DNA of 64,000 nucleotides, taken from the NCBI GenBank assembly GCA_024451685.1, contig JAMXCW010000001.1:186001-250000 (forward strand), in the 5' to 3' direction. Below the pieces are notes generated by a model that was not told where the DNA came from, ran no database searches, and saw nothing but the letters and a program-made list of their open reading frames with translations. The translations under genes and the position numbers were made by a program. Source of the stretch: Candidatus Bathyanammoxibius amoris (lineage in GTDB: Bacteria > Planctomycetota > Brocadiia > Brocadiales > Bathyanammoxibiaceae). This document shows positions 25,041 through 33,930 of this stretch, one piece after another; the first letter of the stretch is position 1; every line of letters begins with the position of its first letter.

Positions 25041-25340
25041 ATGCCTGCAATAGAGCTGAAAAAGACTTCGGAAGGTATTGTCATCCCTGTAAGGGTGCAG
25101 CCCGGCGCAAAAAAAAATAGCATAGTGGGCGAGTGGGCCGGGAGGCTCAAGCTGCAGGTGACAGCGCCGCCTGAAAAAGGCAAGGCGAACGACGCGGTGG
25201 TAAAGCTGCTTGCAAAAGTCCTCGGAGTTCAGAGGTCAAGCGTCCGCATCGTCTCCGGCGGGTTGTCCCGCGACAAGAAGGTCTTGGTTCAGGGTATAAG
25301 TTCAGAAAAGGATTTTTTAGAAGTTCTATACCGGAAGTGA
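25041..25340 (+). CDS. yggU: YggU/DUF167 family protein
   Basis: A 99-residue DUF167 protein. The motif 'VRVQPGAKKNSIVGEW' and 'APPEKGKANDAVVKLLAKVLGV' followed by 'VRIVSGGLSRDKKVLV' are typical. The function is unknown across bacteria. It lies between yggS and ileS with gaps of 14 and 3 bp, so the three genes form an operon. No ribosome binding site is obvious, which suggests coupled translation from yggS. Confidence 0.9.
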   Translation: MPAIELKKTSEGIVIPVRVQPGAKKNSIVGEWAGRLKLQVTAPPEKGKANDAVVKLLAKVLGVQRSSVRIVSGGLSRDKKVLVQGISSEKDFLEVLYRK

Positions 25341-25343
25341 TAA

Positions 25344-28300
25344 ATGGGCAAAGATTATAAAGCCACTCTAAACCTCCCCGTCACAAAGTTTCCCATGAAG
25401 GCGGACCTCGTCCGCAGGGAGCCTGAGATACGGAAGAAATGGGACGAAGAGGACCTCTACGGACAGATACGCAGGGCCGGGAAGGGTAATAAGAAGAAAA
25501 AGTATATAGTCCACGACGGCCCCCCGTATCCCACGGGCGACCTCCATATAGGCACCGGGCTTAACAAGACCCTGAAGGACCTGATTGTAAGGTACAAAAC
25601 TATGCGGGGTTATGATTCCCCCTTTGTCCCCGGCTGGGACTGTCACGGGCTCCCCATAGAGCACAGGGTGATGCAGTCGCTTACAAAGGGCAGGGACCCG
25701 AAGGAGCTGGACAAGCTGCTTGAGAAGGCGAGGGACGAGTCCACGAAGACCGGTCAGCTCAGTAAAGAGACAAAGAAGATGCTCGCCTCTTTACTGGTTC
25801 CGGAGGAAAAGGCCGGGGCTCCGGAGGCCCACGTAGCCGATAAGCCCACGATACGCAGGCTCTGCAGGCATTATGCCGAACTCTACGTCAACCTCCAAAG
25901 GGCACAGTTCAAGGCCCTCGGCGTATCGGGAGACTGGGAGAACCCGTACCTGACGACAGACGCCCAATACGAAGCCGCGGTTATCGACACGTTCGGGAAA
26001 CTGGTAGAGGGCGGGTATGTCTACCGCAGTCTGAAACCGATCCACTGGTGCACGCACTGCGAGACCGCGCTGGCCGAGGCGGAACTGGAATATGCCGATA
26101 AGACCAGCCCGTCTATTTTTGTAAACTTAAGACTCACGGACAGCGTCGCCGACCTCTTTAAGGGCGTTGAGTCCGGAGAGGACGTAGGCATACTGATATG
26201 GACCACGACCCCCTGGACCATACCCGCGAACATAGCCGCCGCCGTCCACCCTGATTCGCACTACGCCGCCGTGCGGTACACGAATCCGCTTAATGGGAAA
26301 AAGGTGGTTAGCGTCATGGCCCGGAGCCTCGTGGAACCGGTCATGGAGAAGCTGGGCGTAACAGACTACCAAACACTTGACACGGCTACCGGGAGTGAAC
26401 TTGAGGGCAGGAAATACAATTCCCCGATAAGGGACGTGGAGGGCGCGATAGTCACCGCGGACTACGTCAGTCTTAAAGAGGGTACGGGCTGCGTCCACAC
26501 CGCGCCCGGTCACGGGCAGGATGACTACCAGACGGGACTCAAATACAAGCTGCCCATCTTCAGCCCCGTGGATGGCAGAGGCAGGTTCACAGACGAGGCG
26601 GTGGACTTCATACAGGGCCAGGAGGTATACGAGGCGAATCCCCGCATAGTCGAGAGGCTTGAGGAGCTGGGCCTGCTGGTCAGCAAAACATCGCTACAAC
26701 ACTCGTACCCGCACTGCTGGAGGTGCAAGCAGCCGGTAATATTCCGCGCGACGAAGCAGTGGTTTATAAAGCTGGACCATAATGACCTGAGGGGCCGCGC
26801 GCTGAAGGCGGTAGAAGACACCCGGTGGGTGCCCGCCTGGGGCATGGAAAGAATGCACGGTATGATTAACCAGCGGCCCGACTGGTGCATCTCTCGTCAG
26901 AGGGCCTGGGGTGTCCCCATACCAGCGTTTCACTGCGAGGACTGCGAAGAGATACTGATGACACCGGAGACGGTCAACCGCGTCAGGGATATTTTTCGTG
27001 AAAAGGGTTCGGACAGCTGGTTCCTCCTCGATGCGAGGGAGTTCCTGCCGCCGGACGTGACCTGCGAGAAATGCGGCGGTAAAAATTTTAAGAAGGAGAT
27101 GGACATATTCGACGTGTGGTTTGAGTCAGGCTCCAGCCACCACGCCGTACTCCACGGCAACCGCGAACTCGCCTTCCCGGCGGACGTCTATCTGGAAGGC
27201 ACCGACCAGCACCGCGGTTGGTTCCAGCTCTCACTGCTCCCCTCCATAGGGGCCTGGGGCGCCGCACCGTTCCGGACGGTGGTTACCCACGGCTTCGTGG
27301 TGGACGAGAAGGGCGAAAAGATGTCAAAATCGCTGGGCAACTTCATCTCGGTCGAAGACGCCCTCGAACGGTTCGGGGCCGATATTATCCGGCTCTGGGC
27401 CTCGTCCCAGGACTACAGGCAGGACATAAATACGTCCGTGGCGCTTATGGCCCGCATGTCGGACGTCTACAGGCGGATAAGAAACACCTTCCGCTACCTG
27501 CTGGGCAATCTCGATGACTTTGATCCAAGGACCGACAGTGTAGACTATGCCGAACTCCCGGAGATAGACCGATGGGCGCTGAGCAGGACACAGGGGCTGG
27601 TCGAGTCCGTGACACGGGCATTTAGAAATATGGAGTTCCACAAGGTGCACCACTCGATACACAACTTCTGCGCCGTTGATATGAGCGCCTTCTATCTCGA
27701 TATACTGAAAGACAGGCTCTACACCGCGGGCAGGAAATCAACCGAACGCCGCGCCGCACAGACCGCCATGCACCATATACTGCACACGCTGGTAAAACTC
27801 TCGGCGCCTATGCTGGTACACACCTCGGAAGAGGTCTGGTCGTTTATAGAAGAGGCCAACAGGGACGAACCGGCCACCAGCGTGCACCTCACGACCTGGC
27901 CGGAACCAAAGAAGGAATGGATGGACAAGGAACTTGACGCGCGCTGGGAATCGCTTATGAGGATAAGGGAGATTGCCAACCGTTCGATAGAATGTAACCG
28001 CGCAAAGAAGCGCATCAGGAGTTCGCTTGAGGCGTCGGTCAGCCTATACACCACGGACGATAAGACCCATAAGCTGTTAAAGAGCTACGAGGATTTTCTT
28101 CCGACGCTTTTTATTGTATCCGAGGTAAAATTATTTGCCGTGCCCCCGCCAACGGAACTTGCAGAGCCGGAACGCGAAGGCGCATTTTCACAGATACCAC
28201 CTTGGGACGACGTTCCGCTGGATAAGATTATCGAAAAAATCCCATCCGACCTGCGTCCGCGGGAGGGCACTACTGGAGCACAACAGGCCGCCACAGAAAA

Positions 28301-28433
28301 GGTCACCGCGTGGTCCGAGAAGTGTACCAACCAGAAATGTGAGAGGTGCTGGAATTTTTTGCCGAGCGTTGGCCAGGAAGCAAAACACCCTACCCTCTGC
28401 TCAAGGTGTGTTGGTGTGGTAGAGGCGATGTAA
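25344..28433 (+). CDS. ileS: Isoleucyl-tRNA synthetase
   Basis: A 1029-residue class I synthetase. The HIGH motif is HIGTG at residues 68-72, with 'PPYPTGDLHIGTGLNKTLKDL' context matching IleRS. The editing (CP1) domain has 'TTTPWTIPAN' and 'GTGCVHTAPGHGQDDY'. 'WCISRQRAWGVPIPAF' and KMSKS near residue 660 complete the catalytic core. The C-terminus keeps the zinc-binding pattern CxxC...CxxC ('KCERCWNF', 'LCSRC') of the bacterial type, as found in enzymes sensitive to mupirocin. It charges tRNA-Ile with isoleucine. It closes the yggS-yggU-ileS operon and is followed by a palindrome that can end transcription. Confidence 0.97.
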   Translation: MGKDYKATLNLPVTKFPMKADLVRREPEIRKKWDEEDLYGQIRRAGKGNKKKKYIVHDGPPYPTGDLHIGTGLNKTLKDLIVRYKTMRGYDSPFVPGWDCHGLPIEHRVMQSLTKGRDPKELDKLLEKARDESTKTGQLSKETKKMLASLLVPEEKAGAPEAHVADKPTIRRLCRHYAELYVNLQRAQFKALGVSGDWENPYLTTDAQYEAAVIDTFGKLVEGGYVYRSLKPIHWCTHCETALAEAELEYADKTSPSIFVNLRLTDSVADLFKGVESGEDVGILIWTTTPWTIPANIAAAVHPDSHYAAVRYTNPLNGKKVVSVMARSLVEPVMEKLGVTDYQTLDTATGSELEGRKYNSPIRDVEGAIVTADYVSLKEGTGCVHTAPGHGQDDYQTGLKYKLPIFSPVDGRGRFTDEAVDFIQGQEVYEANPRIVERLEELGLLVSKTSLQHSYPHCWRCKQPVIFRATKQWFIKLDHNDLRGRALKAVEDTRWVPAWGMERMHGMINQRPDWCISRQRAWGVPIPAFHCEDCEEILMTPETVNRVRDIFREKGSDSWFLLDAREFLPPDVTCEKCGGKNFKKEMDIFDVWFESGSSHHAVLHGNRELAFPADVYLEGTDQHRGWFQLSLLPSIGAWGAAPFRTVVTHGFVVDEKGEKMSKSLGNFISVEDALERFGADIIRLWASSQDYRQDINTSVALMARMSDVYRRIRNTFRYLLGNLDDFDPRTDSVDYAELPEIDRWALSRTQGLVESVTRAFRNMEFHKVHHSIHNFCAVDMSAFYLDILKDRLYTAGRKSTERRAAQTAMHHILHTLVKLSAPMLVHTSEEVWSFIEEANRDEPATSVHLTTWPEPKKEWMDKELDARWESLMRIREIANRSIECNRAKKRIRSSLEASVSLYTTDDKTHKLLKSYEDFLPTLFIVSEVKLFAVPPPTELAEPEREGAFSQIPPWDDVPLDKIIEKIPSDLRPREGTTGAQQAATEKVTAWSEKCTNQKCERCWNFLPSVGQEAKHPTLCSRCVGVVEAM

Positions 28434-28452
28434 CTGCCAGACAAGAAGTACT

Positions 28453-28480
28453 GTAGGGGCACGTTGCAACGTGCCCCTAC
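28453..28480. repeat. Perfect 28-bp palindrome after ileS (GTAGGGGCA...TGCCCCTAC family)
   Basis: The half-site GTAGGGGCACGTTG is followed by its exact reverse complement, then CTTTTA-like T-rich bases. It lies 19 bp after the ileS stop, so it can act as a terminator. It belongs with the palindromes at 60512-60537 and 62331-62352: the outer GGGGCA/TGCCCC arms are shared while the centres differ. Confidence 0.7.
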
Positions 28481-28594
28481 TTTTAGCTCGATAAATCGAG
28501 CAGCTACAATTTCGGTTTGTGGTTGTGTTGTGGTTTTTACCTGTAGCTGCCCTATTTATGGGGCGTGTATGTTTGTAGTGCGTCGAGGCGTGAC

Positions 28595-30151
28595 TTATTT
28601 ACTACTTATTTGCGCCCGGGCGAGGTTGTCAAGGAGTTTCCGGGCGCTGGTCATTCCGGGTTTAATCCGCAGTGCGAGCTGAAGGTGTTCTTTGGCGTGG
28701 TCGTAGTCGCCCTGTTCGTTGTAATAGCGTCCGAGGAAATAGTGCGCGCCCACGTAGCCGGGTTTTAGCTTCACGGATTTTTCCAGTTGTTCTATCGCCA
28801 GGTCGTACTCCCCCTTGTGGCCGTAACAGAGGCCAAGGAAATAGTACGCGGCTTCATAATCGGGGCGGAACCTTATGGCGTTCTCAAACTGTGCTATCGC
28901 CCGGTCGTACTGCCCCCGGTCGCCGTAACAGATACCGAGGACGCAGTATGCGCCCGCGTCATCGGGCTTAAACCTGAGGCCCGTCTCCAGCAGTTTTATG
29001 GCCTTGCCATACTGTGCCTTCTCTGAGTAGTGAAGGCCGAGCTGAAGGTACGCGTCGGCAAAACCCCTAAAATCAGGCTTGATTCTGACGGCGTCCTCGT
29101 ACTCTTTTATCGTCAGGTCATACTGGTTGTCTAACAGATATATCTTGCCCAGGACGTAATGTACGTCTGCGTTCCCCGGGTTAAATTCTATACCCGCCTT
29201 TAATTTCTCTATGGCCTGAGTATACTGCCCCTTTATGGCGTACTGTTCGGCGAGCAGGATATGGGCCTTCGGGTCGGCCGGTTTTATTGTTATGGCCTGT
29301 TCGTACTGTTTTGTGGCCTGTTCAAACTGGCCCCTTATGGCGTACTGTTCACCAATCCTGTTGTGTGCCTCTACGAAATCGGGTCTTAGCTCGATCGCCT
29401 CCTGATACTGCTCCATGGCCAGGTCGTGTCTTCCTTTCCTGGCGTATATACTGCCAAGGGCGAGGCGCGCGTCTGCGTCGTCGGGGTACAGCCTTAAACC
29501 CGCCTTTAGCTGTCCCATTGCCAGGTCATAAAGCCCTTTGCCGGCGTATGACAGGCCGAGGTTATAGCGGTAATTCGCGTTGTCAGGCCTGAGGGCCACG
29601 GCCTTCTTATATTCCTTAATCGCCTCGTCCTGAAGGCCCTTCGTGTCGTAGGCGAGTCCGAGGTTATAGCGCAGCGTTGCATCGTCGGGTATAAGCAGTA
29701 CCGTCTCCTCGTACTGCTCTATCTCAAGGTCATACTGGCCCGTCTCTCCGTAGGCCGCGCCCAGGTTAACGTATGCGTCTGCCAGTTCGGGGTTCAGCCT
29801 GATGACCTCTTTGTATTGCTCTATGGCCTGTTCGTAGAGACCCTTCTCCGCGTAGGCGAAACCGAGACCAAAATACGCCCACTCACTATCGGGTTCCTGC
29901 ATAATGGCCTCGCGGAACTCGATTATCGCGGGGTCAAGCTGGCCGTCTTCCAGGAAAGACACACCTGCCTCGTAATGCCGCAGGGCCTGGGAGCCGCTGT
30001 CATTGCCCGGCGACGTCTCTGCATGGACCGCAACCGCCGCGAGCAGGAGAAATACAAGAGCGATGGAGGAAATAAGGGCAGGAAGTCTACGAGAATTTTT
30101 TGGTGGGGGACCATTTGAATCGGTCCTACCCGGATATTTGTATACTTTCAT
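28595..30151 (-). CDS. Large TPR-repeat protein, membrane-anchored or exported
   Basis: A 518-residue protein. A hydrophobic segment near residues 25-43 ('LPALISSIALVFLLLAAVAVHAE') acts as signal or anchor. The rest is about 13 tetratricopeptide repeats, each with a pattern like 'YVNLGAAYGETGQYDLEIEQYEE' or 'YYFLGLCYGHKGEYDLAIEQLEK'. TPR arrays bind other proteins; the partner is unknown. The repeats are close to one another in sequence, which suggests recent expansion by duplication. No clear ribosome binding site precedes the ATG. It is a separate gene from the TPR protein at 37089-38786. Confidence 0.85.
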   Translation of the reverse strand: MKVYKYPGRTDSNGPPPKNSRRLPALISSIALVFLLLAAVAVHAETSPGNDSGSQALRHYEAGVSFLEDGQLDPAIIEFREAIMQEPDSEWAYFGLGFAYAEKGLYEQAIEQYKEVIRLNPELADAYVNLGAAYGETGQYDLEIEQYEETVLLIPDDATLRYNLGLAYDTKGLQDEAIKEYKKAVALRPDNANYRYNLGLSYAGKGLYDLAMGQLKAGLRLYPDDADARLALGSIYARKGRHDLAMEQYQEAIELRPDFVEAHNRIGEQYAIRGQFEQATKQYEQAITIKPADPKAHILLAEQYAIKGQYTQAIEKLKAGIEFNPGNADVHYVLGKIYLLDNQYDLTIKEYEDAVRIKPDFRGFADAYLQLGLHYSEKAQYGKAIKLLETGLRFKPDDAGAYCVLGICYGDRGQYDRAIAQFENAIRFRPDYEAAYYFLGLCYGHKGEYDLAIEQLEKSVKLKPGYVGAHYFLGRYYNEQGDYDHAKEHLQLALRIKPGMTSARKLLDNLARAQISSK

Positions 30152-30280
30152 AAGGGAGATTACACGTTGTGTACCGCCACCCTGCCGGGAAGTATAATAC
30201 CATAATCACCAGAAATCAAACGAAAAGTTAGTAAATAATCAGGTAATTTACTGCACGGGCCTGTGTATGTCGTTTTGACG

Positions 30281-31303
30281 CTAATGATGTGTCGTCTCCA
30301 GCCGGGCGATGCGGGTGAACATGTTCTCTACCAGCAGGTTTATGTTGGCGTTGCGCCGAAGGGCTTCGAGTGAGTATTTTATCTCATCCATTATGTCCGT
30401 TATGGTTCCCATGGACAGGCGGCCGGCCTTCGCCTGTATCCTGTCCCGCTCGTCGCTGTTGAATAGCCCGGCAACCTCTTCCGCCCCGGCCTTACACAGG
30501 AGTATGTCTCTGTAGTATTCCAGCATGACGCACATCCATATCCTCAGACGTGAACGTCTTGCCTCAAGCCCCTCGTCTTTTTCACCGGGGCACCAGTCCA
30601 ACACCTCCTGGGAGATGGAGAAATTGTCTTCTATGTGCAGCGAGAACAATCTCTCGATGAGTCTTTTTCTCCTGGTGATGGCGTCTTCCTTGAGCAGGTT
30701 CGCGGCACGTCCCATGCTGCCGCAGGAGGCCGCGGTAAGCCATTCGAGCCCGTCGCCCTCCACGCCGAAATTTTCTGTAATCAGCCCCTTGAGCGTGCCC
30801 GGGTCGATGGGGTGGAATCTTACCAGTTGGCAGCGTGATATGATAGTCCGTGGCAGTCGCGGCGGGGAGGTGGTCGTTAGCAGGATGACTACACCGGGGG
30901 GAGGTTCCTCCAGGGTCTTAAGCAGGCAGTTAGCGGCCTCAGAACTCATCCGTTCGGCGTCTTCAATCACAAAGACCCTTCGCTTGGCCTCGACGGGTTT
31001 AAGTGCCGCGAGTCTCTCCAACTCCTGTATGGAGGCGATTGTTATTACCTTATACCCGGCGGTAATCCACGACAGGTTTGGGTTTCTGCCGGTGTCTACG
31101 CCCCTGCATGATTCGCACGTGTCGCAGGCGTCGCTCCTTCCCTCCTGACACAGTAGCGCCTTGGAGAGTTCTCTGGCGAAGAGGGCCTTGCCCACGCCCT
31201 CCGGGCCGTGGAACATGTAGGCGTGTGCCAGCCGCCCTCTGGACAGGACGCTCTGGAAGCTGGCGACTACGTGGGACTGGGACAAGATTTTTTTGAAGGA
31301 CAT
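30281..31303 (-). CDS. holB: DNA polymerase III subunit delta prime
   Basis: A 340-residue clamp-loader ATPase subunit. 'RLAHAYMFHGPEGVGKALFARELSKALLC' holds the P-loop (residues 33-40), the zinc module has C60, C63 and C66 ('ACDTCESC') with C52, and 'RVFVIEDAERMSSEAANCLLKTLEEPPPGVVILLTTT' plus 'PRTIISRCQ' supply Walker B and the SRC motif. The conserved lysine in the P-loop means ATP binding is possible, unlike in E. coli delta prime, where the P-loop is degenerate; such proteins are also described as DnaX-like. It loads the sliding clamp during replication. lipA follows upstream on the same strand. Confidence 0.9.
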   Translation of the reverse strand: MSFKKILSQSHVVASFQSVLSRGRLAHAYMFHGPEGVGKALFARELSKALLCQEGRSDACDTCESCRGVDTGRNPNLSWITAGYKVITIASIQELERLAALKPVEAKRRVFVIEDAERMSSEAANCLLKTLEEPPPGVVILLTTTSPPRLPRTIISRCQLVRFHPIDPGTLKGLITENFGVEGDGLEWLTAASCGSMGRAANLLKEDAITRRKRLIERLFSLHIEDNFSISQEVLDWCPGEKDEGLEARRSRLRIWMCVMLEYYRDILLCKAGAEEVAGLFNSDERDRIQAKAGRLSMGTITDIMDEIKYSLEALRRNANINLLVENMFTRIARLETTHH

Positions 31304-31316
31304 GTTTTGTATAACT

Positions 31317-32186
31317 TTACACGATACAGTACGAACTTCTTACAAACGGCCCTGAAAACACCTCCGGGAAACCCAACTCCCTGGCCGTCTCCCCAAACTC
31401 CTCAAATTCCTCCGGTGTCAGAAATCTGTCTACGGGCAAATGGTTTCTTGACGGTCTTAGATACTGCCCGATTGTCACAGTGTCACATCCTGCGTGGAGA
31501 AGGTTTTCGAGGACTTTGAAGACCTCTTCTTTTTTTTCGCCCAGACCCAGCATGAGCCCGGACTTGACGCGTATATTTTTACACCCTTTACGCGCAAAAT
31601 CAAGCACACGGAGACTTCTGTTGTAATTGGCCTCAGGTCTGACCCCGGGATAAAGTCTGGGCACGGTCTCGACGTTGTGGGTAAAAACGTGCGGCCCTGC
31701 CTCCAGCACCCTGAGTACGTCGTCCCGCGCCCCCCGGAAATCAGGCACCAGTACCTCTATTCTTAACCCGTTACATCCCTCCTTAAGGGCGAGTACTATC
31801 CTGCTGAAGTGCGCGGAACCTCCGTCAGGCAGGTCATCCCTGGTGACGGAGGTGACTACTACGTGGTCGAGACCCAGAAGCCTTGCGGCCCGGACAAGCC
31901 TCTCGGGTTCGTCTTCTTCCCCTTTGATGTCTTCAGGCCGTCCCTTCTTTACGCCACAAAAACCACAGTTACGGGTACAGGTGTCACCGAGGACGAGAAA
32001 AGTGGCCGTGCCCCTTGCAAAACACTCCATCATATTTGGGCATAATGCCTCCCGGCAGACCGTCTTCAGCCTGAACTCCTCCAGCGCGCGGACAACCCTG
32101 GCCGTCGAGCCGCCTGATATCACCCTTTTTTTTAGCCAGGGCGGCAGCCTGGTGATGGCGCGGTTAGAGGGTGACAGGCTTTTCAT
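31317..32186 (-). CDS. lipA: Lipoyl synthase
   Basis: A 289-residue radical SAM enzyme with both iron-sulfur sites: auxiliary cluster cysteines C44, C49 and C55 and the SAM cluster cysteines C70, C74 and C77 ('TCTRNCGFCGV'). The C-terminal serine ligand is present in 'FVRSSY'. It inserts two sulfur atoms into octanoyl groups on carrier proteins such as the E2 or GcvH proteins. It lies 26 bp after lpdA, giving a lipoate-themed operon (lpdA-lipA-holB). No lipB gene is seen here. Confidence 0.96.
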   Translation of the reverse strand: MKSLSPSNRAITRLPPWLKKRVISGGSTARVVRALEEFRLKTVCREALCPNMMECFARGTATFLVLGDTCTRNCGFCGVKKGRPEDIKGEEDEPERLVRAARLLGLDHVVVTSVTRDDLPDGGSAHFSRIVLALKEGCNGLRIEVLVPDFRGARDDVLRVLEAGPHVFTHNVETVPRLYPGVRPEANYNRSLRVLDFARKGCKNIRVKSGLMLGLGEKKEEVFKVLENLLHAGCDTVTIGQYLRPSRNHLPVDRFLTPEEFEEFGETARELGFPEVFSGPFVRSSYCIV

Positions 32187-32212
32187 GTTTGGCTCTACTA
32201 TTTCTGATAATC

Positions 32213-33580
32213 TTACATACCCCTGCCAAGAAGTTTTCTGGCCGCCTCTGCGAGGGATTCTGAAAAGCTGGGGTGAACGGGCATACTGGCGGCCAGGTCC
32301 TCCAGGCGCGCGCCTGTCTTAACGGCCAGTGCCGCCTCCCCGATTAGAAAACTGGCGTATGGTCCTAACATGTGGACACCCAGTATCTTATGCGAAGACG
32401 CCTCCACTGTCAATTTTACAAAACCACCTGTGTCGGCTGAGACCCAGGCCTTGCTCAGTTGTCTGAACTCGAAGATGCCCGTCTTTACGTTGAGCCCCGC
32501 CTCGCCGGCCTCACGCGCACCAATCCCCACCGCGGCAACCTCGGGCTGGGTAAAGACACAGCGGGGTATTGTCCGGTAATCCATTTTCGAGTCAAGACCG
32601 AGGGCGCTTTCCACCGCTACCACACCCTGCCGGTGCGCCACGTTGGCCAACTGGCCCCTGGCCGTAACGTCTCCCGCCGCATAGACGTCAGGTATGCTGG
32701 AAAGACAATGCTCGTCGACCTCGACGTGCCCCCGCTCATTAATGCGGACGCCGGTGTCCTCAAGGCCCAGGCCGCTCGTGTTTGGCGACCTTCCCGTACA
32801 CACCAGGAGTTTCTCCGCAGTCAAGACCTCACCCGCGACATGCACACAGACACCTTCTTCCTTCACGTCAGGGTCAGCCACCGATTCGCCCGTCATGACC
32901 CTTATCCCGGACCGTGTAAATTCCTTTGCGAGGGCCTTACCAATGTCTGCATCCATGTCACCCAGCAGGTGGTTCAGGCATTCTATCAGGATGACGTCCG
33001 AGCCAAATTCATTGAATATGTACCCAAACTCACAGCCTATGTAGCCGCCGCCGACGATTATGATGCTTTTTGGTATCGACTCGAAACGCAGTGCGTGGTC
33101 GCTTGTCACCACCCTGTGGCCGTCCACCGGCAGGGCCGCGTGTTCGACGGGGGAAGAGCCCGTTGCCAGAATTATCCTGGCGGCCTTTAGCGACCGGAGA
33201 CCACCATCGGAAAGGACTACCTCCACCTCGTTTTGTCCCTTGAGTCTGCCCCTGCCGCTGACGACTTCCACTCCGGACTCGTTGTAAAGGTCTTGCATGC
33301 CCTTTCTGAGGGCGTTTACCACCCGGTCTTTTCTGGCCAGGATTCGATTAAAATCGAAGCTTGCCCCTTTTGTATCAATACCCCAGTCACGCGCCCTCTT
33401 TATTTGTGAAAAGATGCCGGCACTCCTTAGAAGCATTTTTGTGGGTATACACCCTCTATTGAGGCATACACCACCGAGCCGGTCCCGCTCAACCACACAC
33501 ACGCCTTGCCCCAGTTGGGCGGCGCGAATCGCGGCGGCCATGCCAGCGGGCCCGGAGCCTAATATGACGAAGTCAAGCAT
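32213..33580 (-). CDS. lpdA: Dihydrolipoyl dehydrogenase
   Basis: A 455-residue flavoprotein disulfide reductase. The FAD motif 'VILGSGPAGMAAAIRAAQLG', the redox pair C39 and C44 in 'GGVCLNRGCIPTK', the NAD motif 'IIVGGGYIGCEFGYIF' and the C-terminal 'MPVHPSFSESLAEA' are intact. It re-oxidises dihydrolipoamide on the lipoyl proteins of 2-oxoacid dehydrogenase or glycine cleavage complexes. The ATG at 33580 is preferred because AGAGG lies six bases before it; the TTG at 33586 would sit on that site. It leads the lpdA-lipA-holB set. Confidence 0.94.
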   Translation of the reverse strand: MLDFVILGSGPAGMAAAIRAAQLGQGVCVVERDRLGGVCLNRGCIPTKMLLRSAGIFSQIKRARDWGIDTKGASFDFNRILARKDRVVNALRKGMQDLYNESGVEVVSGRGRLKGQNEVEVVLSDGGLRSLKAARIILATGSSPVEHAALPVDGHRVVTSDHALRFESIPKSIIIVGGGYIGCEFGYIFNEFGSDVILIECLNHLLGDMDADIGKALAKEFTRSGIRVMTGESVADPDVKEEGVCVHVAGEVLTAEKLLVCTGRSPNTSGLGLEDTGVRINERGHVEVDEHCLSSIPDVYAAGDVTARGQLANVAHRQGVVAVESALGLDSKMDYRTIPRCVFTQPEVAAVGIGAREAGEAGLNVKTGIFEFRQLSKAWVSADTGGFVKLTVEASSHKILGVHMLGPYASFLIGEAALAVKTGARLEDLAASMPVHPSFSESLAEAARKLLGRGM

Positions 33581-33586
33581 ACACAA

Positions 33587-33930
33587 CCTCTTATTATTTA
33601 ATATCTTACGGCAAAGGTAAAGAGCGTGTCTAGCAGCCCATGTCTTGGAGGTTTGATGATTATACTTACCACTAAAAATCTTGTCAAGGACTTGCCCGGC
33701 AGGGCACGTTTCCGGCGTACGGCGCCTGGTTCAAATTTCGTCAGATGTTGCTATGTCTTTAAATTATAATTAGATAAAACACTGACAAACTAAAGTTTTC
33801 CTCTTGACTTGACGCATTATTTTGTTATATTTTCGGGGTTAACTAATAGGTGAACCTGCCCAAGGCTGCGGTATCTTTGCCTTTCGGCCGGTAGGGGTGG
33901 CGAAGGTGCTTAATTGTTTGGGGAGGTTGT
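33587..33930. other. Divergent intergenic region between lpdA and the mshL-like gene
   Basis: This 344-bp gap holds the mshL promoter at 33804-33831 and a roughly 90-base GC-rich leader before the mshL GTG. The leader (CTGCCCAAGGCTGCGG and later TTTCGGCCGG) can fold, but no known riboswitch class was recognised. No clear promoter was picked out for lpdA. Confidence 0.4.
33804..33831 (+). promoter_or_regulatory. Probable sigma-70 promoter of the mshLMN-like operon
   Basis: TTGACT (33804-33809), a 16-base spacer and TATATT (33826-33831), in an AT-rich stretch about 100 bases before the first gene. This is a near-consensus housekeeping promoter. Confidence 0.6.

Noticed and set aside
33838-33930. 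Possible cyclic di-GMP riboswitch in the leader of the mshL-like gene
   Set aside because: The setting would fit, but the conserved bases of the class I aptamer are not present.
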